Shown here piece after piece: positions 7,746-16,259 of a stretch of DNA of 64,000 bases. Source of the DNA: Velthaea sp965214335 (GTDB lineage: Bacteria > Vulcanimicrobiota > Vulcanimicrobiia > Vulcanimicrobiales > Vulcanimicrobiaceae); assembly GCA_965214335.1 (NCBI GenBank), contig CBDCBO010000005.1, positions 992,001 to 1,056,000 of the forward strand, given 5' to 3'. Position numbers and translations under genes: made by a program. Each line of letters begins with the position of its first letter. The first letter of the stretch is position 1. Under the pieces are notes generated by a model. It ran no database searches. It was given only the letters and a program-made list of their open reading frames with translations, and had not been told where the DNA came from.

Positions 7746-9335
7746 GTGAGCATGGCGGCGCTGGCGGCATTCTGCGCGGCAATCCTCGTCGTCGTGCCGC
7801 TCGACGATCGGCCGGTGACCTTGGCGTTGCCGCGCATGCTCGGAGCGATCGCCGGCGTTACGGTGGCGAGTCCGCCGCGCGCGCTGCTCGGCCGCTACCT
7901 GCGCTTCGGCGATCCCGACGCGCTGGCGCGGTGGCTGCGCGCGGACGCGCCGGCCGATGCCGCGGCGTATATCGTGTCGACCGATATGCTGGTCTACGGC
8001 GGACTGATCGCGTCGCGCACCCCCGCTACACCCGAATTCCTCGCCCTGTCACGGTTGCGCGCGCTAGCCGCGTTTCGAGCGACCCGGCCCGGAGCTTGGT
8101 TTGCGGCGTTCGGGACCGTGATGCGGCTGGCGCCGACCGGCGTGCCCGATCTCGGCGAAGCCGCCGGATTCTTTGCCGCGGCGCCCGTTTGGCCGCTCAT
8201 CCAGCAGTATGCAAATCTTCCCGATCCGCCACAAACGCCGGCCGAGCGGGCCCTGGCACTCCGCTTGCGGGTGCGAGCCGGCGCGGCGCTGGACCAATAT
8301 CTCGCCGCCCGCGCGCGGAACCGGGCCGTCGATCTGTTCGCCTTGCAAGAGCTAGCCGAAGGCGGCTTCGATCGGCTCGTTCTGGGTCAGGATGATGCCG
8401 GCCCGGTGGGCTTGCATCTGCGCGATCTGCGGGCGCTGCGCGACTACGTCGAGCGGTGGGGCCTGGCCGGTCGAGCGTCGATCGAACCGGGTGCCGACGA
8501 ACTCGCGATGGTGCTCGTCGGGGCGGCGCTGGCCCGGCAAGCCGCGTTCGTGCCGCGCATTCGCGTGGTCTACTCGCGGCCCGACGGTGGGGCGCTCAAC
8601 GACCCCTTGGAATTCTCCCCGATTGATGCGACCGTCGACGCCCTCATCAGCGCGTCGGGCGGCATCCGCTCCGCCGGCTCGGACGCCGATATCACGCTTT
8701 TCGTACGCGTTCCCGACACGCCGGCCGCCGCCCAAAGCACGTTCAGCGATGCCATTGCGAGCGTCGCAAACGGCGGCGGGTTAGCGGCGGTGGCCGATCT
8801 CACGTTCTTGGCCGCGCACGATCTGGCGCAGCAGCGCGGCCTCGTTGAAGCGTTGCTGGCGCGCCACGTTGCCGGTTCGCTGGCCGCGTTCGCATCGTGG
8901 AACACGACGGCCAATACCGTCGGCACCGCAATTCCCGAAGCGATCGCGGTCGCCGCCGGCAAACGCATGGGCACCTACGACGCCCGCGCGCACGCCCAGT
9001 TCATGCTCGACCGCTACGCCGATGATTACGCCTTCCACGACTTTACCCGGCCGGCGCTCAACGCGGGGTTGACCGCCCGCGGCATTCCCGACCACACCTA
9101 CCTCGTGCCGATCGTCGCCGAGCAGACGAGTTGGGCCAATCGGGCCGACTTATGGCCGCGCACCGTCGCCCTGCTGGCGGCGATTTATCCGCAATATTCT
9201 GACGGCGGATTACAAATCACGCTACCGTGGGATCGGACGTTCGAGGCCGAACTCGATGTGCGTCTCAATCCGGCGCACGTTCACGGCTCGGTGACGAACG
9301 CGTCCGGGCCGCCGTTGATTCCGACGCTGCCGTAG
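7746..9335 (+). CDS. DUF4127 family protein
   Basis: The 529-residue protein matches the DUF4127 pattern: an early VPLDDRPV motif, a P-P-x-x-L-L-G segment, STDMLVYGGLIASR near residue 80, D-D-A-G in the middle, and a late FASWNTTANTVGTA. The family has no established reaction; conserved Asp/Arg/His suggest an enzyme. A weak hydrophobic N-terminus (residues 5-20) may be a signal sequence. GTG 7746 and ATG 7752 are both usable starts. It follows the recycling operon on the same strand across the inverted GNAT gene; a role in cell-wall turnover is only inferred from that. Its end overlaps the convergent downstream gene. Confidence 0.85.
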   Translation: MSMAALAAFCAAILVVVPLDDRPVTLALPRMLGAIAGVTVASPPRALLGRYLRFGDPDALARWLRADAPADAAAYIVSTDMLVYGGLIASRTPATPEFLALSRLRALAAFRATRPGAWFAAFGTVMRLAPTGVPDLGEAAGFFAAAPVWPLIQQYANLPDPPQTPAERALALRLRVRAGAALDQYLAARARNRAVDLFALQELAEGGFDRLVLGQDDAGPVGLHLRDLRALRDYVERWGLAGRASIEPGADELAMVLVGAALARQAAFVPRIRVVYSRPDGGALNDPLEFSPIDATVDALISASGGIRSAGSDADITLFVRVPDTPAAAQSTFSDAIASVANGGGLAAVADLTFLAAHDLAQQRGLVEALLARHVAGSLAAFASWNTTANTVGTAIPEAIAVAAGKRMGTYDARAHAQFMLDRYADDYAFHDFTRPALNAGLTARGIPDHTYLVPIVAEQTSWANRADLWPRTVALLAAIYPQYSDGGLQITLPWDRTFEAELDVRLNPAHVHGSVTNASGPPLIPTLP

Positions 9336-10156
9336 GCCGGAAACGCCGAGGCCGCCTGCAGGCCGTCGAAGGTGATGGTGACATCGTCGAGCGAACCGGC
9401 GTCGCCGAAATCGAGCGCGCTCTGCGCGCGTTCGGTCGCGATATACGGCCCACCGTCGATTTGCTTGAACGTGACGACCCACGGTACATCGGTGTACGGA
9501 GCGCGCGAGAAGTTGGCCGACAACAGAACCTTTTGGGTGATGAACGTGCGCGCGCTGACCCACATTTCGCGCAGCCGATAGCGTTTGGGATCGGTCAGCG
9601 GGGTGAGCCCTAAATGATACGTTTGGCCGCCGTCGAGCAGTTCGATGAGCCGGACCGTGTAGATGCGCGCGGTGGTGCCGGTCCGGCCGATGACTTGTAA
9701 ACGCTGCGGCGCCGTCACTTCCGAGCCCAATTGCGCGACGTGCGTCGGGCGTTGCGACAGCGAAATGCCAAAGTCGTACGTGATCGCGAGTGCCAGCGGA
9801 CCGATGGGATCGTCGGATTGCGCGGCGTTGAGCGTCATGCCCAGCACGCCGACGTTGACCCCGCGGGCTGGAAAACTCGGATTGGCGTTCTCTTCCTGGC
9901 TGAACGTTTGAGCGAATACGATGTCGCGCCGCAAATCCTGTAAGGTCGCGTAATGCCGTTTGACCAGCGTGCCGCCGTTGCGATATTGCACGCCGACCGA
10001 GTAGTTGGCGTAGCGCGGATACGACGTGAACGCCCACGCCGAACGCGCCGCTGCAAACAGCGCTTGCGGGTCGGTCGGGTCGTCCGCCCGTGCGCCGCTC
10101 GAGACTCCGGCGGCCATGGCAAGGACGGCGGTGACGGCGAACGCGAGGGTGCGCAT
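9281..10156 (-). CDS. Secreted protein, first of two tandem paralogues
   Basis: The 291-residue product has a clear signal peptide (MRTLAF, a hydrophobic core, then ARA|DD near residue 25). The mature part shares a block pattern with the next gene upstream in transcription: SYPRYANYSVGVQYRN, an RRDIVFAQTFSQEE segment, TYHLGL-x-P, LREMWV-x-ARTF and PYTDVPW. This looks like an exported beta-rich family with no name I recognise. A third, more distant copy is at 26366-27232. The ATG at 10156 was chosen because it precedes the signal peptide directly. The end overlaps the convergent DUF4127 gene by 55 bases. Confidence 0.75.
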   Translation of the reverse strand: MRTLAFAVTAVLAMAAGVSSGARADDPTDPQALFAAARSAWAFTSYPRYANYSVGVQYRNGGTLVKRHYATLQDLRRDIVFAQTFSQEENANPSFPARGVNVGVLGMTLNAAQSDDPIGPLALAITYDFGISLSQRPTHVAQLGSEVTAPQRLQVIGRTGTTARIYTVRLIELLDGGQTYHLGLTPLTDPKRYRLREMWVSARTFITQKVLLSANFSRAPYTDVPWVVTFKQIDGGPYIATERAQSALDFGDAGSLDDVTITFDGLQAASAFPAYGSVGINGGPDAFVTEP

Positions 10157-10217
10157 GACGCCCCGGTAACGCACCGGCGCGCTAGCGGGGTTCCCGACCG
10201 ACGGCGTGGGCATAACC

Positions 10218-11114
10218 TTAGGGCTCGGCGACCGCCTTCGAGCTATCGTTCGCGCCTACGGCTCCGTATTGCGGCAACGCCGTCAGCAGTTTGAGTTCTT
10301 CGAAGGCGATGGTGACGTTGGGCAGCGTCACGTCGTCATCGAAATCCAGCGGTGCCTCCGCCGTTTCACGGCGGATGTAATTCGCACCGCCGATCTGGTT
10401 GAACTCGATGAGCCAGGGCACGGCCGTGTACGGTCCGGAGTTGAAGTTCCCCGCGATGAGGACACGCTCGGTGCGAAAGGTTCGCGCATCGATCCACATC
10501 TCGCGCAGGCGCAGCCGGCCCGCATCGTGGGTCGGCCGCAACCCGAGATGATACGTCGTACCGCCGCCGAGCGACTCGATGATGCGCACCGTATAATCGT
10601 GGGTCGAAGCGCCGGTCGTGCCGATGATCGGCAGGTTCGGCGGAAACTCGATGTCTTTGCCCGAGCTTACGACGTTCGCCGTTTGGGGCAGTAGCGATAC
10701 GCCGAAATCGTAATTGACCGATAGCGCGAGTGGCCCGATGCGGTCGGTATTGCGCTCTGCGTTGGTCTTGATGCCGCCTTGGTAATTGATGCTGCCGACC
10801 TTGACGTCGAAGCCGTGCGGCAAACTGGGGTTGGCGATTTCTTCGCGGCTGAACGTGCGCGCGAAGACGATGTTGCGACGCATGTCTGCAATGACGTCGT
10901 AGTGGCGCGTCACATTCGTCGTGCCGTTGCGAAATGCGGCGACGATCGTGTATGTCGCATAGCGCGGATAGTTGATGAACGACCAAGCTTTGCGGGCCGC
11001 GCGGAAGATCGCATCCGGATCGCCGGCCGGTCCGGCGTCGGCACCGGCGCAACGCGGAACCGCGGCGATGAGCGTGGCGGCAAAAACGGCGGCGGTCGTA
11101 AAGGACGCTTTCAC
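10218..11114 (-). CDS. Secreted protein, second tandem paralogue
   Basis: The 298-residue exported protein is paralogous to the gene 61 bases downstream. Shared blocks are NYPRYATYTIVAAFRN, RRNIVFARTFSREEIANPS, TYHLGLRP, LREMWIDARTF and PYTAVPWLIEF. A signal peptide lies within residues 1-26, with an alanine-rich end. I placed the start at GTG 11114, which overlaps the epimerase stop in a GTGA. The pair therefore appears co-transcribed with the methylmalonyl-CoA genes, although a metabolic link is not evident. Confidence 0.75.
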   Translation of the reverse strand: MKASFTTAAVFAATLIAAVPRCAGADAGPAGDPDAIFRAARKAWSFINYPRYATYTIVAAFRNGTTNVTRHYDVIADMRRNIVFARTFSREEIANPSLPHGFDVKVGSINYQGGIKTNAERNTDRIGPLALSVNYDFGVSLLPQTANVVSSGKDIEFPPNLPIIGTTGASTHDYTVRIIESLGGGTTYHLGLRPTHDAGRLRLREMWIDARTFRTERVLIAGNFNSGPYTAVPWLIEFNQIGGANYIRRETAEAPLDFDDDVTLPNVTIAFEELKLLTALPQYGAVGANDSSKAVAEP

Positions 11115-11533
11115 GGCGCCGTCCGGCCCGCCGGTGGCTGGCATAATTCGATGAGCACCCCGCCGGTTGATTTCGGATGAAGGAACGCTATGGTGTTGCC
11201 GTGCGCGCCGCGCCGCGGCGTGTCGTCGATCAAACGCACACCGGCCGCGCGCAGGCGCGCGAGCTCGGCGTGAAGGTCGTCGACGCGATAGGCGGTGTGG
11301 TGCAATTTCGTTGCCGCAGCACCGCGAAAAGCGGCGATCGGCGATGCTTCATCGAGCGGGCGCAGCAATTCGATGATCGCCGCACCGCTGCGTAAGCCGA
11401 CTGCCTCGACGCCTTGGTCGGCCACGGTCTCGCGGTATACCAGACTAAAGCCGAGTGTTTCGGTATAGAGGGTGATGGTCGCGGCCAGATCGGCGACCAC
11501 GATAGCAATATGGTCGATCGGAGCGTCGATCAT
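11111..11533 (-). CDS. mce: Methylmalonyl-CoA epimerase
   Basis: This 140-residue VOC-fold protein interconverts (S)- and (R)-methylmalonyl-CoA, making the mutase substrate after propionyl-CoA carboxylation. Metal-ligand positions are visible: His8 in IDHIAIVV, the HH of KLHHTAYRV, and Glu near the C-terminus in VLIELCQP. The family segments TLGF and RGAHGNTIAFLHPKSTGGVLIE are present. The start ATG (11533) overlaps the mutase stop in ATGA, which supports the specific assignment over other VOC enzymes. Confidence 0.93.
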   Translation of the reverse strand: MIDAPIDHIAIVVADLAATITLYTETLGFSLVYRETVADQGVEAVGLRSGAAIIELLRPLDEASPIAAFRGAAATKLHHTAYRVDDLHAELARLRAAGVRLIDDTPRRGAHGNTIAFLHPKSTGGVLIELCQPPAGRTAP

Positions 11534-13104
11534 GCGATCCGCTCGCGCGCCGTGTGGGTTCCGAATACCGCTCGTAAGACGTCGCAAATTTCGCCCAGCG
11601 TCGCACCGCAATCGACGGCTTCGATGAACAGCGGCATCAGATTGGCGCTGCCCTGCGCGGCGGTGTGAAGATCGGCCAAGCGCGCTTGCACGATGTCGTT
11701 CGCGCGCGCCGCGCGAAAGGCGCGCAGCCGCGCGACCTGCTCGCGTTCGACGCCGGCGGCGATGCGCGCAATCGGAATGGGGACCCGGCCGGGATCGACG
11801 TCGTTGAAGCGATTCACGCCGACCACCACGGTTTCACCGCGTTCGATCGCTTGCTGCGCGCGGTAGGCCGACTCGCCGATCTGATCTTGCATCCAACCGT
11901 TTTCGACCGCCGCCACCGCCCCGCCCAGCGCATCGATTTGGGCGATGATCTCGCGCGCGCGAGAGATCATCGCGCGCGTCAACGTTTCGACATAAAACGA
12001 GCCGGCGAGCGGATCGGTGACATCGGTGACGCCGCTTTCGTAGGCAATGATCTGTTGCGTCCGCAGGGCCACCCGCGCGGCATCGGCGGTCGGTAAGCCG
12101 AGCGCTTCGTCGGCGCCGTTCGTATGCAGCGACTGCGTTCCACCCAAGACCGCGGCTAGCGCCTGGAGCGTCACGCGCACCACGTTGTTCTCCGGTTCTT
12201 GCGCCGTCAAGGTCGAACCGCCGGTCTGGGTGTGAAAACGCAGCATCTGCGAACGCGGATCGTGCGAGCCGAATTCGTCGCGCACGATCTGCGCCCAGAT
12301 GGCGCGCGCCGCGCGAAATTTCGCGACCTCTTCGAAAAAATCGTTATGCGCGTTCCAAAAGAATGAGATGCGCGGTGCGACGGCATCGACAGCGAGACCG
12401 GCCCCGATCGCGGCTTGCAAATACGCTTTACCGTTAGCAAGCGTAAATGCGATCTCTTGGAGCGCCGTCGAGCCGGCTTCGCGAATATGGTAGCCCGAAA
12501 TCGAAATCGTGTTCCATTGCGGAACGTGTTCGGCGCAATACGCCATCACATCGGTGACCAGCCGCATCGACGGCAGCGGCGGAAAAATGTAGGTGCCGCG
12601 CGCGACATATTCTTTGAGTATGTCATTCTGAATCGTTCCGCCTAGTGTGCTAAAGGGGATACCGCGCCGCCGCGCGACCGCCAGCACGAATGCCAGTAAA
12701 ATTGCCGCCGGTGCGTTGATCGTCATCGATACGGTGACCGAGTCGAGCGGAATATCGGCGAACAGCGTTTCGACATCGGCAATGCAGTCGATGGCCACGC
12801 CGACTTTCCCGACTTCCCCGCGCGCTTGCGGCGCATCGGAATCGTAACCCAGTTGCGTCACCAGATCGAACGCGACCGATAAGCCCGTCGTGCCTTGGGC
12901 CAGCAAATAACGATATCGTGCATTCGACTCCGTTGCCGTGGCAAAGCCGGCGTATTGGCGCATCGTCCAAAGCCGCGCGCGGTACATATCGGGGCGAATG
13001 CCGCGCGTATACGGGAAGCTGCCGGGCGGAGCCGGCGCTGCTTCCGCGTGCGCTGCATAGACGGGTTGGAGCGGAATTCCACTCGCGTTGCGTTCGCGTG
13101 CCAC
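11530..13104 (-). CDS. mcm: Methylmalonyl-CoA mutase, large (catalytic) subunit
   Basis: The catalytic TIM-barrel subunit isomerises (R)-methylmalonyl-CoA to succinyl-CoA with adenosylcobalamin. Family blocks are clear: SGIPLQPVY, FPYTRGI, RQYAGFATATESNARYRYLL, GLSVAFDLVTQLGYDSD, NISISGYHIREAGST and RTQQIIAYESGV. At about 524 residues it ends after the barrel. The cobalamin-binding domain (DxHxxG) is absent and must come from a separate small-subunit gene that is not in this window. GTG 13104 avoids overlap with the HAD gene; an ATG at 13236 is in frame but would overlap HAD by about 85 bases. Confidence 0.93.
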   Translation of the reverse strand: MARERNASGIPLQPVYAAHAEAAPAPPGSFPYTRGIRPDMYRARLWTMRQYAGFATATESNARYRYLLAQGTTGLSVAFDLVTQLGYDSDAPQARGEVGKVGVAIDCIADVETLFADIPLDSVTVSMTINAPAAILLAFVLAVARRRGIPFSTLGGTIQNDILKEYVARGTYIFPPLPSMRLVTDVMAYCAEHVPQWNTISISGYHIREAGSTALQEIAFTLANGKAYLQAAIGAGLAVDAVAPRISFFWNAHNDFFEEVAKFRAARAIWAQIVRDEFGSHDPRSQMLRFHTQTGGSTLTAQEPENNVVRVTLQALAAVLGGTQSLHTNGADEALGLPTADAARVALRTQQIIAYESGVTDVTDPLAGSFYVETLTRAMISRAREIIAQIDALGGAVAAVENGWMQDQIGESAYRAQQAIERGETVVVGVNRFNDVDPGRVPIPIARIAAGVEREQVARLRAFRAARANDIVQARLADLHTAAQGSANLMPLFIEAVDCGATLGEICDVLRAVFGTHTARERIA

Positions 13105-13151
13105 GGCCTGCTGCTTCTGGCAACCGGCCGGGGCGCCTTGCGCGACCGGCG

Positions 13152-13832
13152 CTATTTCGCGCCGGCCACGATGCTGTCGAGTGTCAGGGTGGAAAGGGCC
13201 GCTAACAAGTCGGCGGGATCGTCGAAAATTGCACATGCACCGGCGAGGTCGGCGTCGCTGGCGCCGCCGGTCCGCAGCGCAATCGTCGGTACCTCGGCTT
13301 TCGCGGCCGCTTCGATATCGAAGCGCGTGTCGCCCAGCATGACCGCCGCGGCGGCCGGAATATCGACCCGGTCGAGGGCCGCGCGAACGATGCCCGGATC
13401 GGGTTTCGAGCGCGGCGCGTCTTCGCTTGTGGTTGCCCCGTCAATCAAATCTTCGATGCCGGCGATTTGCACGAGCCGAGTGAGTTCTTCTTGGCTTGCC
13501 GATGTTGCGAGTTGACAGGTAATGTTGCGCTGCCGAAAAGCGGCAAGCAGGTCGCGCGCCCCGGGGGTCGCCCGCAGCTTGGATGCAAAATCGTTGAGGA
13601 AAATCTCTTTGCGCTTGGCCGAAATCGTCTTGCCCGGCCCGTCTGTGCTCGAGAGTGCCGGGTCGATCGCCGGCAAAAGCATGTCGCCGCCCATGCCGAG
13701 CAGCGGCCGGATACGATCGAACGTGACGTCCCGGCCGCTGGCGGCGAAGGCTTGCTGCCAAGCCGCGGCATGTGCGTCGTTCGAGTCGACGAGTGTGCCG
13801 TCGATATCGAGCAGGACCGTCGTAATGTTCAT
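13152..13832 (-). CDS. HAD-superfamily phosphatase (phosphoglycolate-phosphatase-like)
   Basis: The 226-residue HAD hydrolase has motif I DIDGTLVDS at residues 9-17 (nucleophile Asp9, acid Asp11). Motif II is a Ser/Thr at the end of the strand CQLATSA, motif III lies in SKPDPGI, and motif IV is MLGDTRFD. A helical C1 cap lies between motifs I and II. Substrates in this family are usually sugar phosphates or phosphoglycolate. It starts 7 bases after the GGDEF/EAL gene stop and precedes the mutase on the same strand. Confidence 0.85.
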   Translation of the reverse strand: MNITTVLLDIDGTLVDSNDAHAAAWQQAFAASGRDVTFDRIRPLLGMGGDMLLPAIDPALSSTDGPGKTISAKRKEIFLNDFASKLRATPGARDLLAAFRQRNITCQLATSASQEELTRLVQIAGIEDLIDGATTSEDAPRSKPDPGIVRAALDRVDIPAAAAVMLGDTRFDIEAAAKAEVPTIALRTGGASDADLAGACAIFDDPADLLAALSTLTLDSIVAGAK

Positions 13833-13839
13833 TGCGGAC

Positions 13840-15909
13840 CTATACCCGCAACGACGCGGCTGCCGTTTCTTGCGCCGCCAACGCGTACGCGCCGGCGTCC
13901 GCGGCGGTTAGCGGTGGCGAGAAGTAGGCACCTTGACCGGATTCGCAACCGAGAACGTTCAACGCCGCGAGTTGTTCGACGGATTCCACGCCTTCGGCGA
14001 TGGCAACGATTCCAAAATTGTGCGCCAGCGTCACGATCGTCCGAACGAGTTCCGCCCCGCGCGGCGCGTGCATCTCGGTCACGAACGATCGGTCGATCTT
14101 GAGTGCATCGACCGGCAGGTGCGCTAACGACGCCAGGGTGGAATAGCCGGTTCCAAAGTCGTCGAGATGCAGCTTTACGCCGAGGTCGTGCAATTGCGCC
14201 ATGACGGCCCGGGTGGATTCCGATTGCTCGAGCGCCGCCGTTTCCGTAATTTCGAGATGGACGCAGCGCGGGTCGATCTCGGCTTGCGCGAACGCCGCGC
14301 GAAGATCGGCGACGAGGTCCGGACAAGCGAACTGCTTGCTCGAAAGATTGACGCTCATCGTAAGCGACAGGCCATTGCCGCAGCGCGCTTCCCAAGCCTG
14401 ACGGTGCGCGACGGCTTGGCGCAAAATCCAGCGATCGATGGCAATGATCGCGCCGCTGCCTTCGGCGTGGTCGATGAAGTCGACGGGCAGCAGCAGGCCG
14501 TGGCGCGGGTGCTGCCAGCGCGCGAGCGCCTCGAAGCCGGTGAGCCGGCCCGAGCGCAAGGCATGCAACGGCTGAAAGGCGATCCGCAGTTCGCCGCGTT
14601 CGACCGCGTGCCGTAAGTCGGCGGTCAGGTCGGGTCCGCCGGCTGCCGACGACCCACGCTCGGCGTCGAACATGACGGCTCGCGCGCGGCCGCGCGATTT
14701 TGCCATATACATGGCGGCGTCCGCATCGCGCAGCAGATCGCTGGGCGTGACATGTCGCGGACCGGCCAGCGCAACGCCGACGCTCGCGGTGACATCGATC
14801 GTATAGCCGCCGATCGAGAACGGATTCGACATTTGAACGCCGATCCGCTCGGCGGCATCGCTTGCATCGATGCTGCCGTTGATGCCGTCGAGCAAAATTG
14901 CGAATTCGTCGCCGCCGATGCGCGCAACGATATCTTCTGAACGAGCACAGCTTTCGAGCCGTCGCGCGATCGCTTCGAGGAGCCGGTCGCCGACGAGATG
15001 TCCGAACGTGTCATTGACGCATTTGAAGCGGTCAAGATCGATGAAGAGCACCGCAAACACGTTTGCGTGGCGCTTACGTGAAGCCAGCGCACGGTTCAAG
15101 TGTTCGTAGAACGCGGCGCGATTCGCTAGCTTCGTCAAATCGTCGGTCGACGCGCGGCGGCGCATGTCGTTGCTGCGCTCGTGTAGCTCACTGATGTCGT
15201 GGGCGACGACGACGAAGCCGCGCGACTCACCGTCGATATCCGGTTTGAGCCGGCTTAGTTTGACGCTGGCGTAGAAGAGCGATTTATTTTTTCGAATGAG
15301 CCGGCGCTCCGCGGCGGCGTATCCGGCGGCGGCGGCGGTACGTAACTCTATATCCGGGCTACCGGCAGCGATGTCGGCGGCTAAGAAGAGAACGCTAAGT
15401 TCGCAACCCAGTACTTCGCTTTGCGAGAAGCCGAATGTTTGCTGCGCACCGCTGTTCCAACTCGTGATCCGGCCGTCGAGCGCGGTACAGAAGATCGCGT
15501 AATGTTGGACGCTTTCGATGAGCATCCGCAAGCGTTCTTCGCTGTCGCGCAGTTGTTGCAACGCAACGTGGTTTTCCGTCGTATCCCGCACGAGCTTGGT
15601 GCACCCGAGAGCGACGCCGGCGGTATCGAAGTACGGTTGCGCGCTGCTCGTGCCCCAAAACCGCGACCCGTCGCGCCGTACGTACCAGCGGTCGTGGGCT
15701 GCACCTTGACCGCCGAGTGTGTATTCAATTTCACGCGCCGGTGCGTCGAGCGCACAATCCTCGACGGTGAACAGAAGCGCCACGTCGCGGCCTAGTATTT
15801 CAGCTTGCGTATAGCCGAAGATGCGTTGTGCGCCGCGGTTCCAACTATCGATCGACCCGGCGCGCGAAACAGCGAACACGGCGTAATCGGTGAGACTGTC
15901 GATGAGCAT
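13840..15909 (-). CDS. PAS-PAS-GGDEF-EAL cyclic-di-GMP signalling protein
   Basis: The 689-residue soluble protein carries two PAS domains (about residues 1-115 and 125-245, each with a W-N-x-G-A-Q-x-x-F-G-x-x-x-x-E core), then GGDEF (about 255-420) and EAL (about 430-680). The cyclase site reads RIGGDEF, intact; the phosphodiesterase site keeps FEALARWQHP, the Asn/Glu positions in VNLSSKQF and LEITETA, and DDFGTGYS. Both activities are therefore possible. No membrane segment is seen. The reading frame continues open for about 45 codons upstream of ATG 15909 but offers no ATG, GTG or TTG, so this start is the only conventional one. Confidence 0.93.
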   Translation of the reverse strand: MLIDSLTDYAVFAVSRAGSIDSWNRGAQRIFGYTQAEILGRDVALLFTVEDCALDAPAREIEYTLGGQGAAHDRWYVRRDGSRFWGTSSAQPYFDTAGVALGCTKLVRDTTENHVALQQLRDSEERLRMLIESVQHYAIFCTALDGRITSWNSGAQQTFGFSQSEVLGCELSVLFLAADIAAGSPDIELRTAAAAGYAAAERRLIRKNKSLFYASVKLSRLKPDIDGESRGFVVVAHDISELHERSNDMRRRASTDDLTKLANRAAFYEHLNRALASRKRHANVFAVLFIDLDRFKCVNDTFGHLVGDRLLEAIARRLESCARSEDIVARIGGDEFAILLDGINGSIDASDAAERIGVQMSNPFSIGGYTIDVTASVGVALAGPRHVTPSDLLRDADAAMYMAKSRGRARAVMFDAERGSSAAGGPDLTADLRHAVERGELRIAFQPLHALRSGRLTGFEALARWQHPRHGLLLPVDFIDHAEGSGAIIAIDRWILRQAVAHRQAWEARCGNGLSLTMSVNLSSKQFACPDLVADLRAAFAQAEIDPRCVHLEITETAALEQSESTRAVMAQLHDLGVKLHLDDFGTGYSTLASLAHLPVDALKIDRSFVTEMHAPRGAELVRTIVTLAHNFGIVAIAEGVESVEQLAALNVLGCESGQGAYFSPPLTAADAGAYALAAQETAAASLRV

Positions 15910-16259
15910 CGTCGAGAGCAGTTGGGTTTGATCGGTTGCGACCGGCTCATCGGCACGTAACGGCGTTACTCGTTGCGGCTTGGCAAGCGCGATGGCCGGC
16001 GTCCTCGTGTCATCGTCTATGGAGACAATCTTCGTAGCTCCGCTGCCAAATTAGAGGCGGCGACGGCTAAGCGTTAGCGGGAGTACCGGTCGGCTATTCC
16101 CGTGCTTAACTATCGGTATAGGTAGGACGCTATCAGACCCGACGGTAAAAAACAAGTCTGCTCGTCCATTTGCTTTTGCGTGCTCGCAGGGCACGCCCGC
16201 TCGGTTACCTCCGCTGTCCGAACGAGCTCCCGCGGTCGTTGCGCTAACGGCAATGGTAA
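15910..16259. other. Intergenic region upstream of the GGDEF/EAL gene
   Basis: These 350 bases lie between the 2-hydroxyacid dehydrogenase stop and the signalling gene start, both on the minus strand. They must hold the signalling gene's promoter. The one clear structure is a hairpin at 16178-16196 (GCGTGC, 7-base loop, GCACGC) without a T-run. I could not match a known riboswitch consensus. Confidence 0.4.

Noticed and set aside
16178..16196. Riboswitch or terminator in the leader of the GGDEF/EAL gene.
   Set aside because: Only a 6-bp stem without a T-run is present, and no c-di-GMP riboswitch core could be matched.
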